Below, piece by piece: positions 20,009 to 28,743 of a stretch of 64,000 nucleotides of DNA. The position numbers were made by a program, and so were the translations under genes. Positions within the stretch are counted from its first letter, which is position 1. The number at the start of each line of letters is the position of its first letter. Below the pieces are notes generated by a model. The model worked only from the letters and a program-made list of their open reading frames with translations. It did no database searches and was not told the DNA's origin. The stretch lies in the NCBI RefSeq assembly GCF_020166335.1, contig NZ_JAIUJR010000002.1:434001-498000 (forward strand), given 5' to 3'. Source of the stretch: Winogradskyella alexanderae. GTDB lineage: Bacteria > Bacteroidota > Bacteroidia > Flavobacteriales > Flavobacteriaceae.

Positions 20009-21306
20009 ACGACTTCTGCATAGAGATCAAAATCTTCAGCATCAATAATTTTAACTCTGGTAAATTCTCCTGTTTTCAAGTAAGTATTTGATGCATTAAT
20101 TAAAACTTCGTTATCTACGTCTGGTGAATCAAATTCGGTACGTCCCACGAAATAATTGCCTTCTTTACGGTCAATAACTACTTTAAACTCCTGCCCTATT
20201 TTAGCTTGATTCAACTCCCAAGAAATTTGTGATTGTATTTCCATGATCTCATTAGCGCGTTGCATTTTCACGTCCTCAGGAACATCATCTTCTAAATTAT
20301 AGGCATGGGTGTTTTCTTCGTGTGAATAGGTAAAACAACCCAAACGCTCAAAACGCATGGCTGCAACCCATTCTTTCAAGGTTTGGAAATCTTCTTCCGT
20401 CTCACCAGGATAACCCACTATTAAGGTAGTTCTAATCGCCATTTCTGGTACGGCAACTCTAAATTCCTTCAATAGTTTTGTAGTTTTCTCCTTGGTAGTA
20501 CCTCTGCGCATACTCTTTAAAATAGCATCTGATATGTGCTGTAATGGAATATCAAGATAATTACAGATTTTTGGTTCTCTCTTCATAACCTCCAAAACAT
20601 TCATAGGAAAACCTGTTGGAAATGCATAATGCAAGCGAATCCAATCAATCCCTTCAACCTTTACCAATTGCTCTAATAGTTCAGCCAAATTGCGTTTCTT
20701 ATAAAGATCTAGTCCATAATAGGTCAAATCTTGAGCAATTAAAATAAGCTCCTTAACACCATTGGCAGCCAATTTCTCAGCCTCAGTAACCAACTTTTCA
20801 ATTGGTGTACTTTTATGCTTACCTCGCATTAACGGAATGGCACAAAAGCTACATGGTCTATCACAACCTTCGGCTATTTTTAAATATGCATAATTTTTAG
20901 GAGTTGTGGTTAAGCGTTCACCTATTAACTCGTGTTTATAATCCGCTCCAAGAGCCTTAAGCAAACTTGGAAGTTCAGTTGTACCGAAATATTGATCTAC
21001 GTTTGGTATTTCCTTTTGCAAATCTGGTTTATAGCGCTCACTGAGGCAACCAGTAACAAACACCTTGTCAACCTCTCCAGCTTCTTTCTTTTGCATAAAC
21101 TCAAGAATCGTATTAATACTTTCCTCTTTAGCGTTATTGATAAAGCCGCAAGTGTTAATCACCACCACATTACCTTCTTGCTCGTGGACCACATCCTTAC
21201 CGCTCGCTTTAAGTTGTCCCATTAACACTTCACTGTCGTAAACGTTTTTACTACAGCCAAGGGTTACAACATTGATTCTATTTTTCTTTAGCGTCTTTGT
21301 TCTCAT
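20005..21306 (-). CDS. rimO: Ribosomal protein S12 methylthiotransferase RimO
   Basis: RimO adds a methylthio group to the conserved Asp of ribosomal protein uS12 by radical SAM chemistry. The start is set at the ATG at 21306 (433 residues), because a -7-like TATCTTTG lies at 21333-21326, inside the longer TTG-started alternative. The N-terminal UPF0004 domain has its three cluster Cys in VTLGCSKN, INTCGFINNAKEESI and VTGCLSERY. The radical-SAM motif CDRPCSFCAIPLMRGKH follows, and a C-terminal TRAM domain starts at about residue 370. It overlaps the CrtA-like gene tail to tail. Confidence 0.97.
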   Translation of the reverse strand: MRTKTLKKNRINVVTLGCSKNVYDSEVLMGQLKASGKDVVHEQEGNVVVINTCGFINNAKEESINTILEFMQKKEAGEVDKVFVTGCLSERYKPDLQKEIPNVDQYFGTTELPSLLKALGADYKHELIGERLTTTPKNYAYLKIAEGCDRPCSFCAIPLMRGKHKSTPIEKLVTEAEKLAANGVKELILIAQDLTYYGLDLYKKRNLAELLEQLVKVEGIDWIRLHYAFPTGFPMNVLEVMKREPKICNYLDIPLQHISDAILKSMRRGTTKEKTTKLLKEFRVAVPEMAIRTTLIVGYPGETEEDFQTLKEWVAAMRFERLGCFTYSHEENTHAYNLEDDVPEDVKMQRANEIMEIQSQISWELNQAKIGQEFKVVIDRKEGNYFVGRTEFDSPDVDNEVLINASNTYLKTGEFTRVKIIDAEDFDLYAEVV

Positions 21307-21387
21307 CAGTTTATGAATCAGTTGGCAAAGATACAATGTAAATTAAACCTTTAGTATATTTAAAAGTCTTAATTCGAAAATCGAAAT

Positions 21388-22479
21388 ATGAAAAACATGA
21401 GATTAGTTCTAATCATTATGACCATCATAATCAGTTTGTCATGCTCATCAGATGACTCAAATACTGGAAATCCATCCGTAAACGAAGAACTATACTTTCC
21501 ACCAACAGATTCTGAGGAGTGGGAAACCCTTACAGTTGAAAGTCTGGATTGGAATATTTCTGAAGAACAAGCACTTTATAATTTTCTTGAAGCTTCTGAT
21601 ACCAACGCTTTCTTAATATTGAAAGACGGTAAAATTGTGATAGAATGGTACATGAACAACTTCTCTCAAAATGATATTTGGTACTGGGCTTCAGCTGGTA
21701 AAACACTTACAGCATTGACACTTGGTATAGCTCAAGAAGAAGGATATTTAGATTTGGAAGATTCATCGTTAAATTACTTAGGAAGTGGTTGGTCTAGTCT
21801 AACAACGGAGCAGGAAATTAACATCAAAGTAATTCATCACTTAACCATGACAACAGGTTTAGACTTTACAGATTTCTTTAATCAGTTTTGTACTGACCCT
21901 GATTGTCTTTTTTATTTAAATGAACCCGGAGAATTCTGGTATTATCATAATGCTCCTTATACGTTACTGGATAATGTCATAACTGGAGCTGTTGCTATGG
22001 ATTTTGAAGATTATTTTGCCGAAAAAATCAGAGACAAAATTGGCATGCGTGGATTTTGGTTGCAAAATGGCTACAATAATATTTACAGAAGTGATGCACG
22101 TAGTATGGCACGATTTGGATTATTGTGTTTGAATAATGGTACTTGGAATAATGAGGTAATACTTAATGATACGAACTATTTTCAAGCTATGGTTAACACT
22201 TCACAAAATTTGAACAAAGCCTATGGTTATTTATGGTGGCTCAACGGCAAAGAGTCTTACCGTTTGCCAGGTTCTACAGAAAATTTCACTGGTAAACTTA
22301 TCCCTAATGCACCTAATGATTTAATCGCAGGACTAGGCGCCAATGACCAGAAATTATATGTGGTTCCAAGTCGAAATCTAGTTATTATAAGACTAGGAGA
22401 CAATGGTGGAGAGGGACAACTTGGGCCCTCAGGTTACGACAACCTACTTTGGGAAAAGCTCAGTGCATTTATTGACTAA
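21388..22479 (+). CDS. Serine hydrolase (beta-lactamase/PBP-like) lipoprotein
   Basis: The 363-residue protein has a lipoprotein signal (SLSCSSDDSN, Cys at about residue 19). The class C/esterase-type motifs are readable: S-x-x-K in ASAGKTLTALTLG, the Y-x-N motif in WYYHNAPYTLLDN, and a C-terminal GAND-type segment before VPSRNLVIIRLGD in place of K-T-G. Such proteins are esterases, D-aminopeptidases or beta-lactamase relatives, and the substrate is unknown. It ends with a 4-base tail-to-tail overlap with the amidase gene. Confidence 0.87.
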   Translation: MKNMRLVLIIMTIIISLSCSSDDSNTGNPSVNEELYFPPTDSEEWETLTVESLDWNISEEQALYNFLEASDTNAFLILKDGKIVIEWYMNNFSQNDIWYWASAGKTLTALTLGIAQEEGYLDLEDSSLNYLGSGWSSLTTEQEINIKVIHHLTMTTGLDFTDFFNQFCTDPDCLFYLNEPGEFWYYHNAPYTLLDNVITGAVAMDFEDYFAEKIRDKIGMRGFWLQNGYNNIYRSDARSMARFGLLCLNNGTWNNEVILNDTNYFQAMVNTSQNLNKAYGYLWWLNGKESYRLPGSTENFTGKLIPNAPNDLIAGLGANDQKLYVVPSRNLVIIRLGDNGGEGQLGPSGYDNLLWEKLSAFID

Positions 22480-24161
22480 TTGTAGTTTTCTGGAGCTTTT
22501 CTTGCTTTTGAAGCTTGTTCGTAAATATATGCCCATTCCAACAACAACTTTTCTTGAAGTCGTTTTCCAATAAAGGTAAGTCCTTTTGGTTTACCTTCTT
22601 CAGTGTAACCCATAGGAACCGTAATAGCAGGATATTCAGCCACTGCAGCAAAACCAGCATGATAGTTATTTATGGATAAAAACCCATCGAGATTGTGTTC
22701 TTCCATAGGGACATCAAAATATTGCTTTCCGTTGGTCTGCAAGGTATCGATTATTTTTTCTAGAAAAATAGCATCGCCTTCATCTTCAACAATACCCTTG
22801 AATAACTTTTGCCCATAAGGCATTGTATTAGCTGAATCCTTAAGGTTAAATGCCATCATATCTGCTACAGTTCTAAGTTCAATATCCGTATTGGCATAGT
22901 TCTCCATGTAGGCTGGTAAATCTTTTTTCATATCAAGATTTAAAAGACGTAAAAAGTTAGGAAGTCCAAGTTCTTCTTCCTCAATTTCTACAATTTCAGC
23001 ACCCTGCGCTTTCAAAACTTCTAAAGCATTTACAAATAACGTATCTTCCATCAATCGTTTTGGAGCTCCAAATCGTTTTCCTTCAATACTACCCTCTGTT
23101 AAATTCTTAGTGTAAAATCCAGGTTCCCACATCATCATAAAAGATTTGCCATCCGCTTTATCTTCTCCAAAAATGGCATCTAATACAATAGCATTATCAA
23201 TAACAGTGCGTGTAATTGGACCTGCTGTATCTAAAGTTGATGAGATGGGTACAATACCTGAACGACTTACCAATCCTATGGTTGGTTTTAATCCTACGGC
23301 TGAATTTTGACTCGCTGGTGATAGTATTGATCCTGAAGTCTCGCTTCCCAAGGTTACAGCCGCAAAATTGACCGATACCGAAACACCACTTCCCGAACTT
23401 GAACCTCCCGTATCAAAAATACGTCTACCATAAGGATTTAAGGTCTGTCCTCCTATTGCACTATATCCACTTGGGCAGTCTCCGCAGAAAAAGTATGCCC
23501 ATTCACTCAAATTTGCCTTACCAAGAATTATGGCACCTTTATCTTTAAGTTTTTCAACAATAAAAGCATCTTCGGTTAGATTATCTTGCAACGCTACAGC
23601 TCCTGCCGTAGTTGCCATACCAGAAGCATTTATGTTATCTTTTAACAAGATAGGCATGCCGTAAATGGGATGAGCCTTTAGACTTTTTTCATTATCGAGT
23701 TGTTTGGCTTTTTCAATTGCTTTAGGGTTAACAGAAATAACTGAATTAAGCGAAAGCGGATTTTCTCTATTGTATTTTCTAATTCTATACAAATAAAACT
23801 TGGTCAGTTCTTCATAGTTAAATTTACCTTCATAAATATGCTTTTGAAGACTAGGAATATCTTGTTCTAATATGAGGGGCTTTAAACGATCATAATTTTC
23901 CTCTGAAAAATCTTCTAATTGAGGATTAATGCTTTCCCAGATTTCTTTTTTGGTAATAATCTTGGAATCCAAAACCTTAAACTCAGTGAAATCTTTAGTA
24001 GAAATAGCTTTTAGGTCTAAATCCTCTTCTTTAGATTCTGAATTGTCATTGACTTGAGACGCCTCGGTTTTAGATTGATCAGAATTTTTATCATTCTTAC
24101 AAGAAGTAAAAGCAAATAGAAACAAAAAAAGTATGGTAATTCGCATAGTTGATTTTTTCAT
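22476..24161 (-). CDS. Amidase-signature-family lipoprotein
   Basis: The 561-residue protein has a lipoprotein signal (AFTSCKND, Cys at about residue 21) and a Ser/Glu/Asp-rich linker. The amidase-signature catalytic triad is visible: Lys in PILLKDNINASGM, the cis-Ser in TGGSSSGSGVSVS and the nucleophile Ser in GSETSGSILSPAS. Unlike cytosolic GatA, it is exported, and the family contains peptide and acyl amidases. It ends by overlapping the serine-hydrolase gene. An alternative ATG five codons in (MRITILFLF) would also preserve the signal. Confidence 0.92.
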   Translation of the reverse strand: MKKSTMRITILFLFLFAFTSCKNDKNSDQSKTEASQVNDNSESKEEDLDLKAISTKDFTEFKVLDSKIITKKEIWESINPQLEDFSEENYDRLKPLILEQDIPSLQKHIYEGKFNYEELTKFYLYRIRKYNRENPLSLNSVISVNPKAIEKAKQLDNEKSLKAHPIYGMPILLKDNINASGMATTAGAVALQDNLTEDAFIVEKLKDKGAIILGKANLSEWAYFFCGDCPSGYSAIGGQTLNPYGRRIFDTGGSSSGSGVSVSVNFAAVTLGSETSGSILSPASQNSAVGLKPTIGLVSRSGIVPISSTLDTAGPITRTVIDNAIVLDAIFGEDKADGKSFMMMWEPGFYTKNLTEGSIEGKRFGAPKRLMEDTLFVNALEVLKAQGAEIVEIEEEELGLPNFLRLLNLDMKKDLPAYMENYANTDIELRTVADMMAFNLKDSANTMPYGQKLFKGIVEDEGDAIFLEKIIDTLQTNGKQYFDVPMEEHNLDGFLSINNYHAGFAAVAEYPAITVPMGYTEEGKPKGLTFIGKRLQEKLLLEWAYIYEQASKARKAPENYN

Positions 24162-24193
24162 AAAAATTAGAATTAAAGGCCGTTTAGTGAAAA

Positions 24194-24218
24194 GTAAAAA
24201 AACTCAAAAGCCATGAGT
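24194..24218 (-). terminator. Probable terminator of ftsY
   Basis: On the minus strand a short stem ACTCA / TGAGT with an 8-base loop is followed by TTTTTTTAC, 31 bases after the ftsY stop. The stem is short, so the call is moderate. Confidence 0.5.
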
Positions 24219-24248
24219 AAATCAGGTTTCAATATTTATTTTCTTTGC

Positions 24249-25202
24249 CTACTTAAAAAAGGAATCTACAAATTCGAACTTATTAAAAACCTGTAAATCC
24301 TCTATTCCCTCTCCCACACCAATATATTTTACAGGAACTTTAAACTGATCACTAATACCTATAACAACACCGCCTTTTGCCGTGCCATCTAATTTAGTAA
24401 CGGCTAATGAGGTAACTTCAGTTGCAGCGGTAAACTGCTTAGCTTGTTCAAACGCATTTTGACCAGTTGAACCATCAAGTACCAAAAGTACATCGTGAGG
24501 CGCTTCACCTACAACCTTTTGCATAACCCGTTTCACTTTTGTAAGTTCATTCATAAGATTAACCTTATTGTGTAGCCTACCAGCAGTATCAATAATTACC
24601 ACATCTGCATCTTGGTTAACTGCACTTTGCAATGTATCAAAAGCTACCGAAGCAGGATCACTTCCCATTTGTTGTTTTACTATAGGAACCTCTACTCTAT
24701 CTGCCCAAACTTGTAATTGATCTATAGCAGCAGCTCTAAAAGTATCTGCGGCACCAAGTACTACTTTAAGTCCTTGTTTTTTGAATTGGTACGCCAATTT
24801 ACCAATGGTCGTAGTTTTACCAACACCATTTACACCAACGACCATAATAACAAAAGGTCTTTTATCTTGAGGTACCGAAAATTCCGTTGCCTCACCAACA
24901 TTGGTTTCAGACAGCAATGATGCAATTTCTTCTCTAAGAATTTGATTTAATTCTGAAGTGCCTAAATATTTATCACGCGCTACACGCTCCTCAATGCGCT
25001 CGATTACCTTCAAAGTTGTATCAACACCTACATCACTCGTTACTAGCACTTCTTCAAGATTATCTAAAACATCATCATCTACTTTAGATTTACCTGCTAC
25101 TGCCTTATTTAACTTAGTAAAGAATGATGTTTTGGATTTTTCAAGCCCTTTATCCAGTGTTTCCTTCTTTTCAGAAGAAAATATTTTTTTAAATAAACTC
25201 AT
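24249..25202 (-). CDS. ftsY: Signal recognition particle receptor FtsY
   Basis: FtsY is the SRP receptor GTPase that docks ribosome-SRP complexes at the inner membrane. The 317-residue form has a short N-terminal basic region rather than the long acidic domain of E. coli, as is usual in Bacteroidota. The N domain is followed by the G domain with P-loop VGVNGVGKTTTIGKLAYQF, ADTFRAAAIDQLQVWADR, DTAGRLHNKVNLM and TKLDGTAKGGV. The promoter at 25306-25277 and the terminator at 24218-24194 suggest a single-gene transcript. Confidence 0.97.
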   Translation of the reverse strand: MSLFKKIFSSEKKETLDKGLEKSKTSFFTKLNKAVAGKSKVDDDVLDNLEEVLVTSDVGVDTTLKVIERIEERVARDKYLGTSELNQILREEIASLLSETNVGEATEFSVPQDKRPFVIMVVGVNGVGKTTTIGKLAYQFKKQGLKVVLGAADTFRAAAIDQLQVWADRVEVPIVKQQMGSDPASVAFDTLQSAVNQDADVVIIDTAGRLHNKVNLMNELTKVKRVMQKVVGEAPHDVLLVLDGSTGQNAFEQAKQFTAATEVTSLAVTKLDGTAKGGVVIGISDQFKVPVKYIGVGEGIEDLQVFNKFEFVDSFFK

Positions 25203-25276
25203 TAAATATCAATTTGCTGATTAAATAGCAACAACCTTGCCTTTGTGGTATAAATGCAAAGTTGTCATGATGCGAT

Positions 25277-25306
25277 CAAATATAGCCATAAAAAAACTGC
25301 TTTCAA
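25277..25306 (-). promoter_or_regulatory. ftsY promoter, embedded in the upstream terminator
   Basis: On the minus strand TTG (25306-25304), a 19-base spacer and TATATTTG (25284-25277) match the consensus. The predicted start is near 25271, with a leader of about 70 bases. The TTG lies in the loop of the rpmB-rpmG-DUF4295 terminator. Confidence 0.6.
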
Positions 25307-25322
25307 ACGAAAGCAGTTTTAT
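25286..25322 (-). terminator. Terminator of the rpmB-rpmG-DUF4295 operon
   Basis: A 12-bp stem (AAAACTGCTTTC / GAAAGCAGTTTT) with a 4-base loop is followed on the minus strand by TTTTTTTAT. It lies about 25 bases past the DUF4295 stop. Confidence 0.85.
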
Positions 25323-25344
25323 GAATCTATATTTTAAAAACGAA

Positions 25345-25497
25345 TTATTTCTTGTTCAAAAAGTCGTTGACTAGTTCTGGTGCCATAACCGATTCTACAA
25401 ACATGTAAGCACCAGTCTTAGGTGATTTTACCATTTTTATAGCTTTTGTCAAACGCTTAGATCCTGTCTGTAAGGTTGCTACTGATTTCTTTGCCAT
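25345..25497 (-). CDS. DUF4295 small basic protein (Bacteroidota ribosomal protein bL38 candidate)
   Basis: This is a 50-residue Lys-rich protein. It starts MAKKSVATLQTGSKRLTKAI and continues with MVKSPKTGAYMFVESVMAPE to the end. It directly follows rpmG (7 bases) in the same operon and is closed by a strong terminator. DUF4295 is restricted to Bacteroidota as far as I know. From memory, a structure of the Flavobacterium johnsoniae ribosome described an extra large-subunit protein named bL38, and I believe this is that family. The ribosomal context here supports it, but the identity should be confirmed. Confidence 0.85.
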   Translation of the reverse strand: MAKKSVATLQTGSKRLTKAIKMVKSPKTGAYMFVESVMAPELVNDFLNKK

Positions 25498-25504
25498 GAT
25501 TCAA

Positions 25505-25687
25505 TTATTTTATCTCTTTGTGAACTGTCATACGCTTTAAAATTGGATTGAATTTTTTAATCTCCATTCTGTCTGGCGTATTCTTTTTATTTTTTGTTGT
25601 AATATATCTTGAAGTTCCTGGCATACCAGAAGCCTTGTGCTCCGTGCACTCTAAGATTACTTGTATTCTATTTCCTTTTTTTGCCAT
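25505..25687 (-). CDS. rpmG: Large-subunit ribosomal protein bL33
   Basis: The 60-residue protein has the family pattern [20 protein letters not shown], then [20 protein letters not shown] and [14 protein letters not shown]. Only one Cys is present, in LECTEH, so this is the zinc-free (C-minus) form of bL33. It lies 24 bases after rpmB and 7 bases before the DUF4295 gene. Confidence 0.97.
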   Translation of the reverse strand: MAKKGNRIQVILECTEHKASGMPGTSRYITTKNKKNTPDRMEIKKFNPILKRMTVHKEIK

Positions 25688-25711
25688 GGTTATTGACTTT
25701 AGCGTTTGCTA

Positions 25712-25948
25712 TTATTTATAAAAACCTTTTGCCCTTGCTTCTTTAATTGCAGCAGAAATACCAATTTTGTTTATAGTTTTTAAAGCTGAAGTAGATACTT
25801 TGAGTGTTACCCATTTGTCTTCTTCAGGAATATAAAAACGCTTCTTAATCAAGTTTGCGTTAAACTTGCGTTTTGTTTTATTCATGGCGTGAGATACGTT
25901 GTTCCCAACCATTGCTTTCTTCCCGGTAAGTTCACAAACTCTTGACAT
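25712..25948 (-). CDS. rpmB: Large-subunit ribosomal protein bL28
   Basis: The 78-residue protein begins MSRVCELTGKKAMVGNNVSH, the typical bL28 start, and contains KRKFNANLIKKRFYIPEE and LKVSTSALKTINKIGI. It has one Cys in the CELTGK position and lacks the second zinc pair. It is first in the operon with rpmG and DUF4295 and has its own consensus promoter at 26017-25988. Confidence 0.97.
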   Translation of the reverse strand: MSRVCELTGKKAMVGNNVSHAMNKTKRKFNANLIKKRFYIPEEDKWVTLKVSTSALKTINKIGISAAIKEARAKGFYK

Positions 25949-25987
25949 TGTATTCTTTCTTTAGGTACGTTAATTTTTAACAGGGTG

Positions 25988-26017
25988 CAAATTTAGTAAA
26001 TCTTTACGTTTCAACAA
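25988..26017 (-). promoter_or_regulatory. Promoter of the rpmB-rpmG-DUF4295 operon
   Basis: On the minus strand TTG (26017-26015), a 19-base spacer and TAAATTTG (25995-25988) give an exact consensus match. The predicted start is near 25982, with a leader of about 34 bases before rpmB. Confidence 0.65.
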
Positions 26018-26027
26018 ACATAAAGTG

Positions 26028-27275
26028 TTACTTTTTTGAAATTTCTTTGAGCAACATTTCAAAGGCTTTGTTGGTTGCCTTCATTATTACTTTCTCCCTA
26101 TGATTACTAAAATTAAAAACCTTAGATATGACCTTGTCTTTAGTTGCAATAGCAATCCAAACTGTACCGACTTCAGCATGAGAATCACCTTTAGTTGGGC
26201 CAGCGTTTCCTGTCGTACTTAATCCATAATCTGTATTAAAAAGTTTCCGTACATTATTGGCCATAGCTTCAGCAACCTGACGGCTTACAACGGAATTCTG
26301 TTCTATTTCTTCTTCGGAAAGTTTTAAAACATTGATTTTAGCTTCGGTTGCATAGGTAACTAAACTACCCTTAAAGTATTGAGATGCGCCTGAATTAGCT
26401 GTGAAAGCTTGGGCAATTCTCCCTCCCGTACAACTTTCTGCAATGGACAGTGTTTCACCGACATCAGTTAATCGCGAGCCAATTATTTGCTCAATAGACA
26501 TATCATCTTCAAAACCAACAAAAATATCCTCTACTAAGGGAATAAGTTTATCCACCTGTTTTTCCATTTCATATTCAACCAATTTTTCATCCATGGATTT
26601 AGCAGACAAACGTAATTTTACGCGTCCTAAACTTGGTAAATAGGCCAATTTTATAAAGTCTGGTAAACTATCCTCAAAATCTTCAATTCTGCCTGCTATA
26701 GCACTTTCTCCTAAGCCATAAGTTAGTAGTGTCTTATGCTTTATATATGGAAAACTATAGGTTTTTCTCAATAACGGAATGACCTCATTCTCTATCAATG
26801 CCTTCATCTCATAAGGTACTCCAGGAAGAGAAACAAATACCCTTCCATTTTTCTCCATCCACATGCCTGGTGCAGTGCCATATCTGTTCATTAGTACTTT
26901 GCATTTGGAAGGTACCAAAGCCTGATGCCTATTAATATCTGAAATTGGTGTTTTTATATATTTTGAGAATAAGTATTCTACATTTTGTAGGACGGCCTTA
27001 TCCTCCACTAGAACATCATTAAAATATTCACATAAAGTGCGCTTAGTAATATCGTCTTTAGTTGGTCCTAGGCCTCCGGTAATAATAACAATATCGGCAT
27101 TATCTTCTGCTTCTTTTAATGCTTTTAATATATGTTCCTTATCGTCTTGAACCGTGGTAATCTGGAAAATTGAAATACCAATTTTATTAAATTCTTTTGC
27201 AATAAATGCCGAATTGGTATCAATAGTCTGGCCTATGAGAATTTCGTCGCCAATTGTGATAATTTCTGCCGTCAA
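26028..27275 (-). CDS. cinA: CinA family protein (nicotinamide-nucleotide amidase/competence-damage-inducible)
   Basis: The 415-residue protein has both usual domains. The N-terminal MoaB/MogA-like COG1058 domain shows TIGDEILIGQTIDTNSAFI and IITGGLGPTKDDITKRTL. The C-terminal PncC-like domain shows AESCTGGRIAQAFTANSGAS, VVSRQVAEAMANNVR and STTGNAGPTKGDSHAEVGTV. The latter deamidates nicotinamide mononucleotide, recycling by-product NMN, and the former is an ADP-ribose pyrophosphatase in characterised members. A -7-like TACCTTTG lies at 27308-27301 without a clear -33 TTG. The gene ends just upstream of the rpmB promoter. Confidence 0.95.
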   Translation of the reverse strand: MTAEIITIGDEILIGQTIDTNSAFIAKEFNKIGISIFQITTVQDDKEHILKALKEAEDNADIVIITGGLGPTKDDITKRTLCEYFNDVLVEDKAVLQNVEYLFSKYIKTPISDINRHQALVPSKCKVLMNRYGTAPGMWMEKNGRVFVSLPGVPYEMKALIENEVIPLLRKTYSFPYIKHKTLLTYGLGESAIAGRIEDFEDSLPDFIKLAYLPSLGRVKLRLSAKSMDEKLVEYEMEKQVDKLIPLVEDIFVGFEDDMSIEQIIGSRLTDVGETLSIAESCTGGRIAQAFTANSGASQYFKGSLVTYATEAKINVLKLSEEEIEQNSVVSRQVAEAMANNVRKLFNTDYGLSTTGNAGPTKGDSHAEVGTVWIAIATKDKVISKVFNFSNHREKVIMKATNKAFEMLLKEISKK

Positions 27276-27369
27276 AAGTTGGTATTTTTAATGATTTTGA
27301 CAAAGGTAATGCTATTAAAAGGTTAATTCATTAATTTTAAACATCCTTTAATAAAATTCTAAGCTAACT

Positions 27370-28401
27370 ATGACTACTAAAACTATTTTCCAAACGCTTC
27401 TGTACTGTATACTATTTAGTTCCGTTTTTTATCAATGTAATGATAAAATGGAAAAAGCATCGACTGATACTCAGTTGATAGAGGAGAAAGTAAAACCAGA
27501 ATACACTCTAACTAAGGACCAGACACACAATAAATTCAGTAGCACTATTGCACCAATACTTACAGTAAAATCCGGCGCTATCATTGAGGCTTTCACTGAA
27601 GATGCCAGTGATGAGCAGTTTAATCTAAATTCAACAATTGATGATCTTAAAAATCTCAATTTTGATCCAATTCACCCATTAACAGGACCTGTTTTTGTTG
27701 AAGGTGCAGCACCAGGCGATGTATTAAAGGTGACCTTACATGAAATTGAGATTGGAGATTGGGGCTGGAATGCCATATATCCTGGTTTTAGCTTTGTAGC
27801 TGACTCAATTAAAGGAGAATACCTGCGATTATATGACCTAAAGAATAATAAAACTAAGGTTAATTTTAACGATTCCATTCAACTAAAGCTAAATCCTTTC
27901 CCAGGGGTTATGGGTGTGGCTCCGGCAACCTCAGAGCTTCTTAGTACTATTCCGCCTAGAGCGAACGGCGGAAATATGGATGATCCAAATATGACAGTTG
28001 GCACCTCAGTATATTTCCCAGTATTTGTTGAAGGTGGTTTGTTTTCAATCGGTGATGGCCATGCTGTACAAGGTTTGGGCGAAGTATGTGGTACAGCCAT
28101 AGAAGTGCCATTAAGAATCGTTTACGAGATCGAATTAATTAAAAACAAGTCCATAAAAGAGCCTCAATATGAAACGGATGATTATTATGCTACCACAGGC
28201 TATGGAACAACCATTGATATTGCTGCTAAAAAAGCGACCTTATATATGGTAGATTATCTAATGGAGGAGCATGGATTAAGCGAAAATGAGGCCTATGCCC
28301 TTTGTTCCCTTGCCGGAGACCTTAAAATAGCTGAAACGGTTGATTTGCCACATATGCTTGTTACCATGCATATGTCTAAAGATGTTTTGGGAATTAAATG
28401 A
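27370..28401 (+). CDS. Acetamidase/formamidase family lipoprotein
   Basis: The 343-residue protein starts with a signal ending near VFYQCND (Cys at about residue 22), predicting a lipoprotein. The body matches the FmdA/AmdA family: VEGAAPGDVLKVTLHEIEIG, RANGGNMDDPNMTVGTSVYF, GGLFSIGDGHAVQGLGEVCG and the C-terminal SLAGDLKIAETVD. These enzymes hydrolyse short amides in a beta-sandwich fold with metal-binding His/Asp/Glu. An exported form suggests peptide- or amide-like substrates outside the cytoplasm. It ends exactly one base before the convergent Hpt gene's stop. Confidence 0.88.
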   Translation: MTTKTIFQTLLYCILFSSVFYQCNDKMEKASTDTQLIEEKVKPEYTLTKDQTHNKFSSTIAPILTVKSGAIIEAFTEDASDEQFNLNSTIDDLKNLNFDPIHPLTGPVFVEGAAPGDVLKVTLHEIEIGDWGWNAIYPGFSFVADSIKGEYLRLYDLKNNKTKVNFNDSIQLKLNPFPGVMGVAPATSELLSTIPPRANGGNMDDPNMTVGTSVYFPVFVEGGLFSIGDGHAVQGLGEVCGTAIEVPLRIVYEIELIKNKSIKEPQYETDDYYATTGYGTTIDIAAKKATLYMVDYLMEEHGLSENEAYALCSLAGDLKIAETVDLPHMLVTMHMSKDVLGIK

Positions 28402-28743
28402 TTATAAATTAAAATCAGATTTAATTTCTGCTGTTGCCTTTTCAACACCGTCTAAAACAGTCTGTAATTGTAAAGTAATATCCTTTTCCGATTGTTCAAA
28501 TTTTCCCCAATCCTGAACTTCGAGCAATGCATGGTAGGCCTTTATACCAAAAAGTTCTAAGGTAGGTTTCATTTTATGAGCTGCCTGATAAGCTTCATAG
28601 TAATCATTTTCTGGTACGGCGATCCTTAAACGTTCTGCATCAACTGGTACTTCCTCAATGAAGGCTGCCGCTAAAGCCATAACGAAATCTTCGTCGTTAT
28701 CTGCCATTTCTCTTACGCGATCTAATTTATAATGTTCTGCCAT
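28402..28743 (-). CDS. Histidine phosphotransfer (Hpt) domain protein
   Basis: The 113-residue all-helical protein has the Hpt signature with the phospho-accepting His56 in QAAHKMKPTLELFGI, and upstream helices VMALAAAFIEEVPVDAERL. Hpt proteins relay phosphoryl groups between receiver domains. No histidine kinase or response regulator is in this window, so the partners lie elsewhere. It directly abuts the FAH gene with no gap, so it is co-transcribed. Confidence 0.85.
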   Translation of the reverse strand: MAEHYKLDRVREMADNDEDFVMALAAAFIEEVPVDAERLRIAVPENDYYEAYQAAHKMKPTLELFGIKAYHALLEVQDWGKFEQSEKDITLQLQTVLDGVEKATAEIKSDFNL

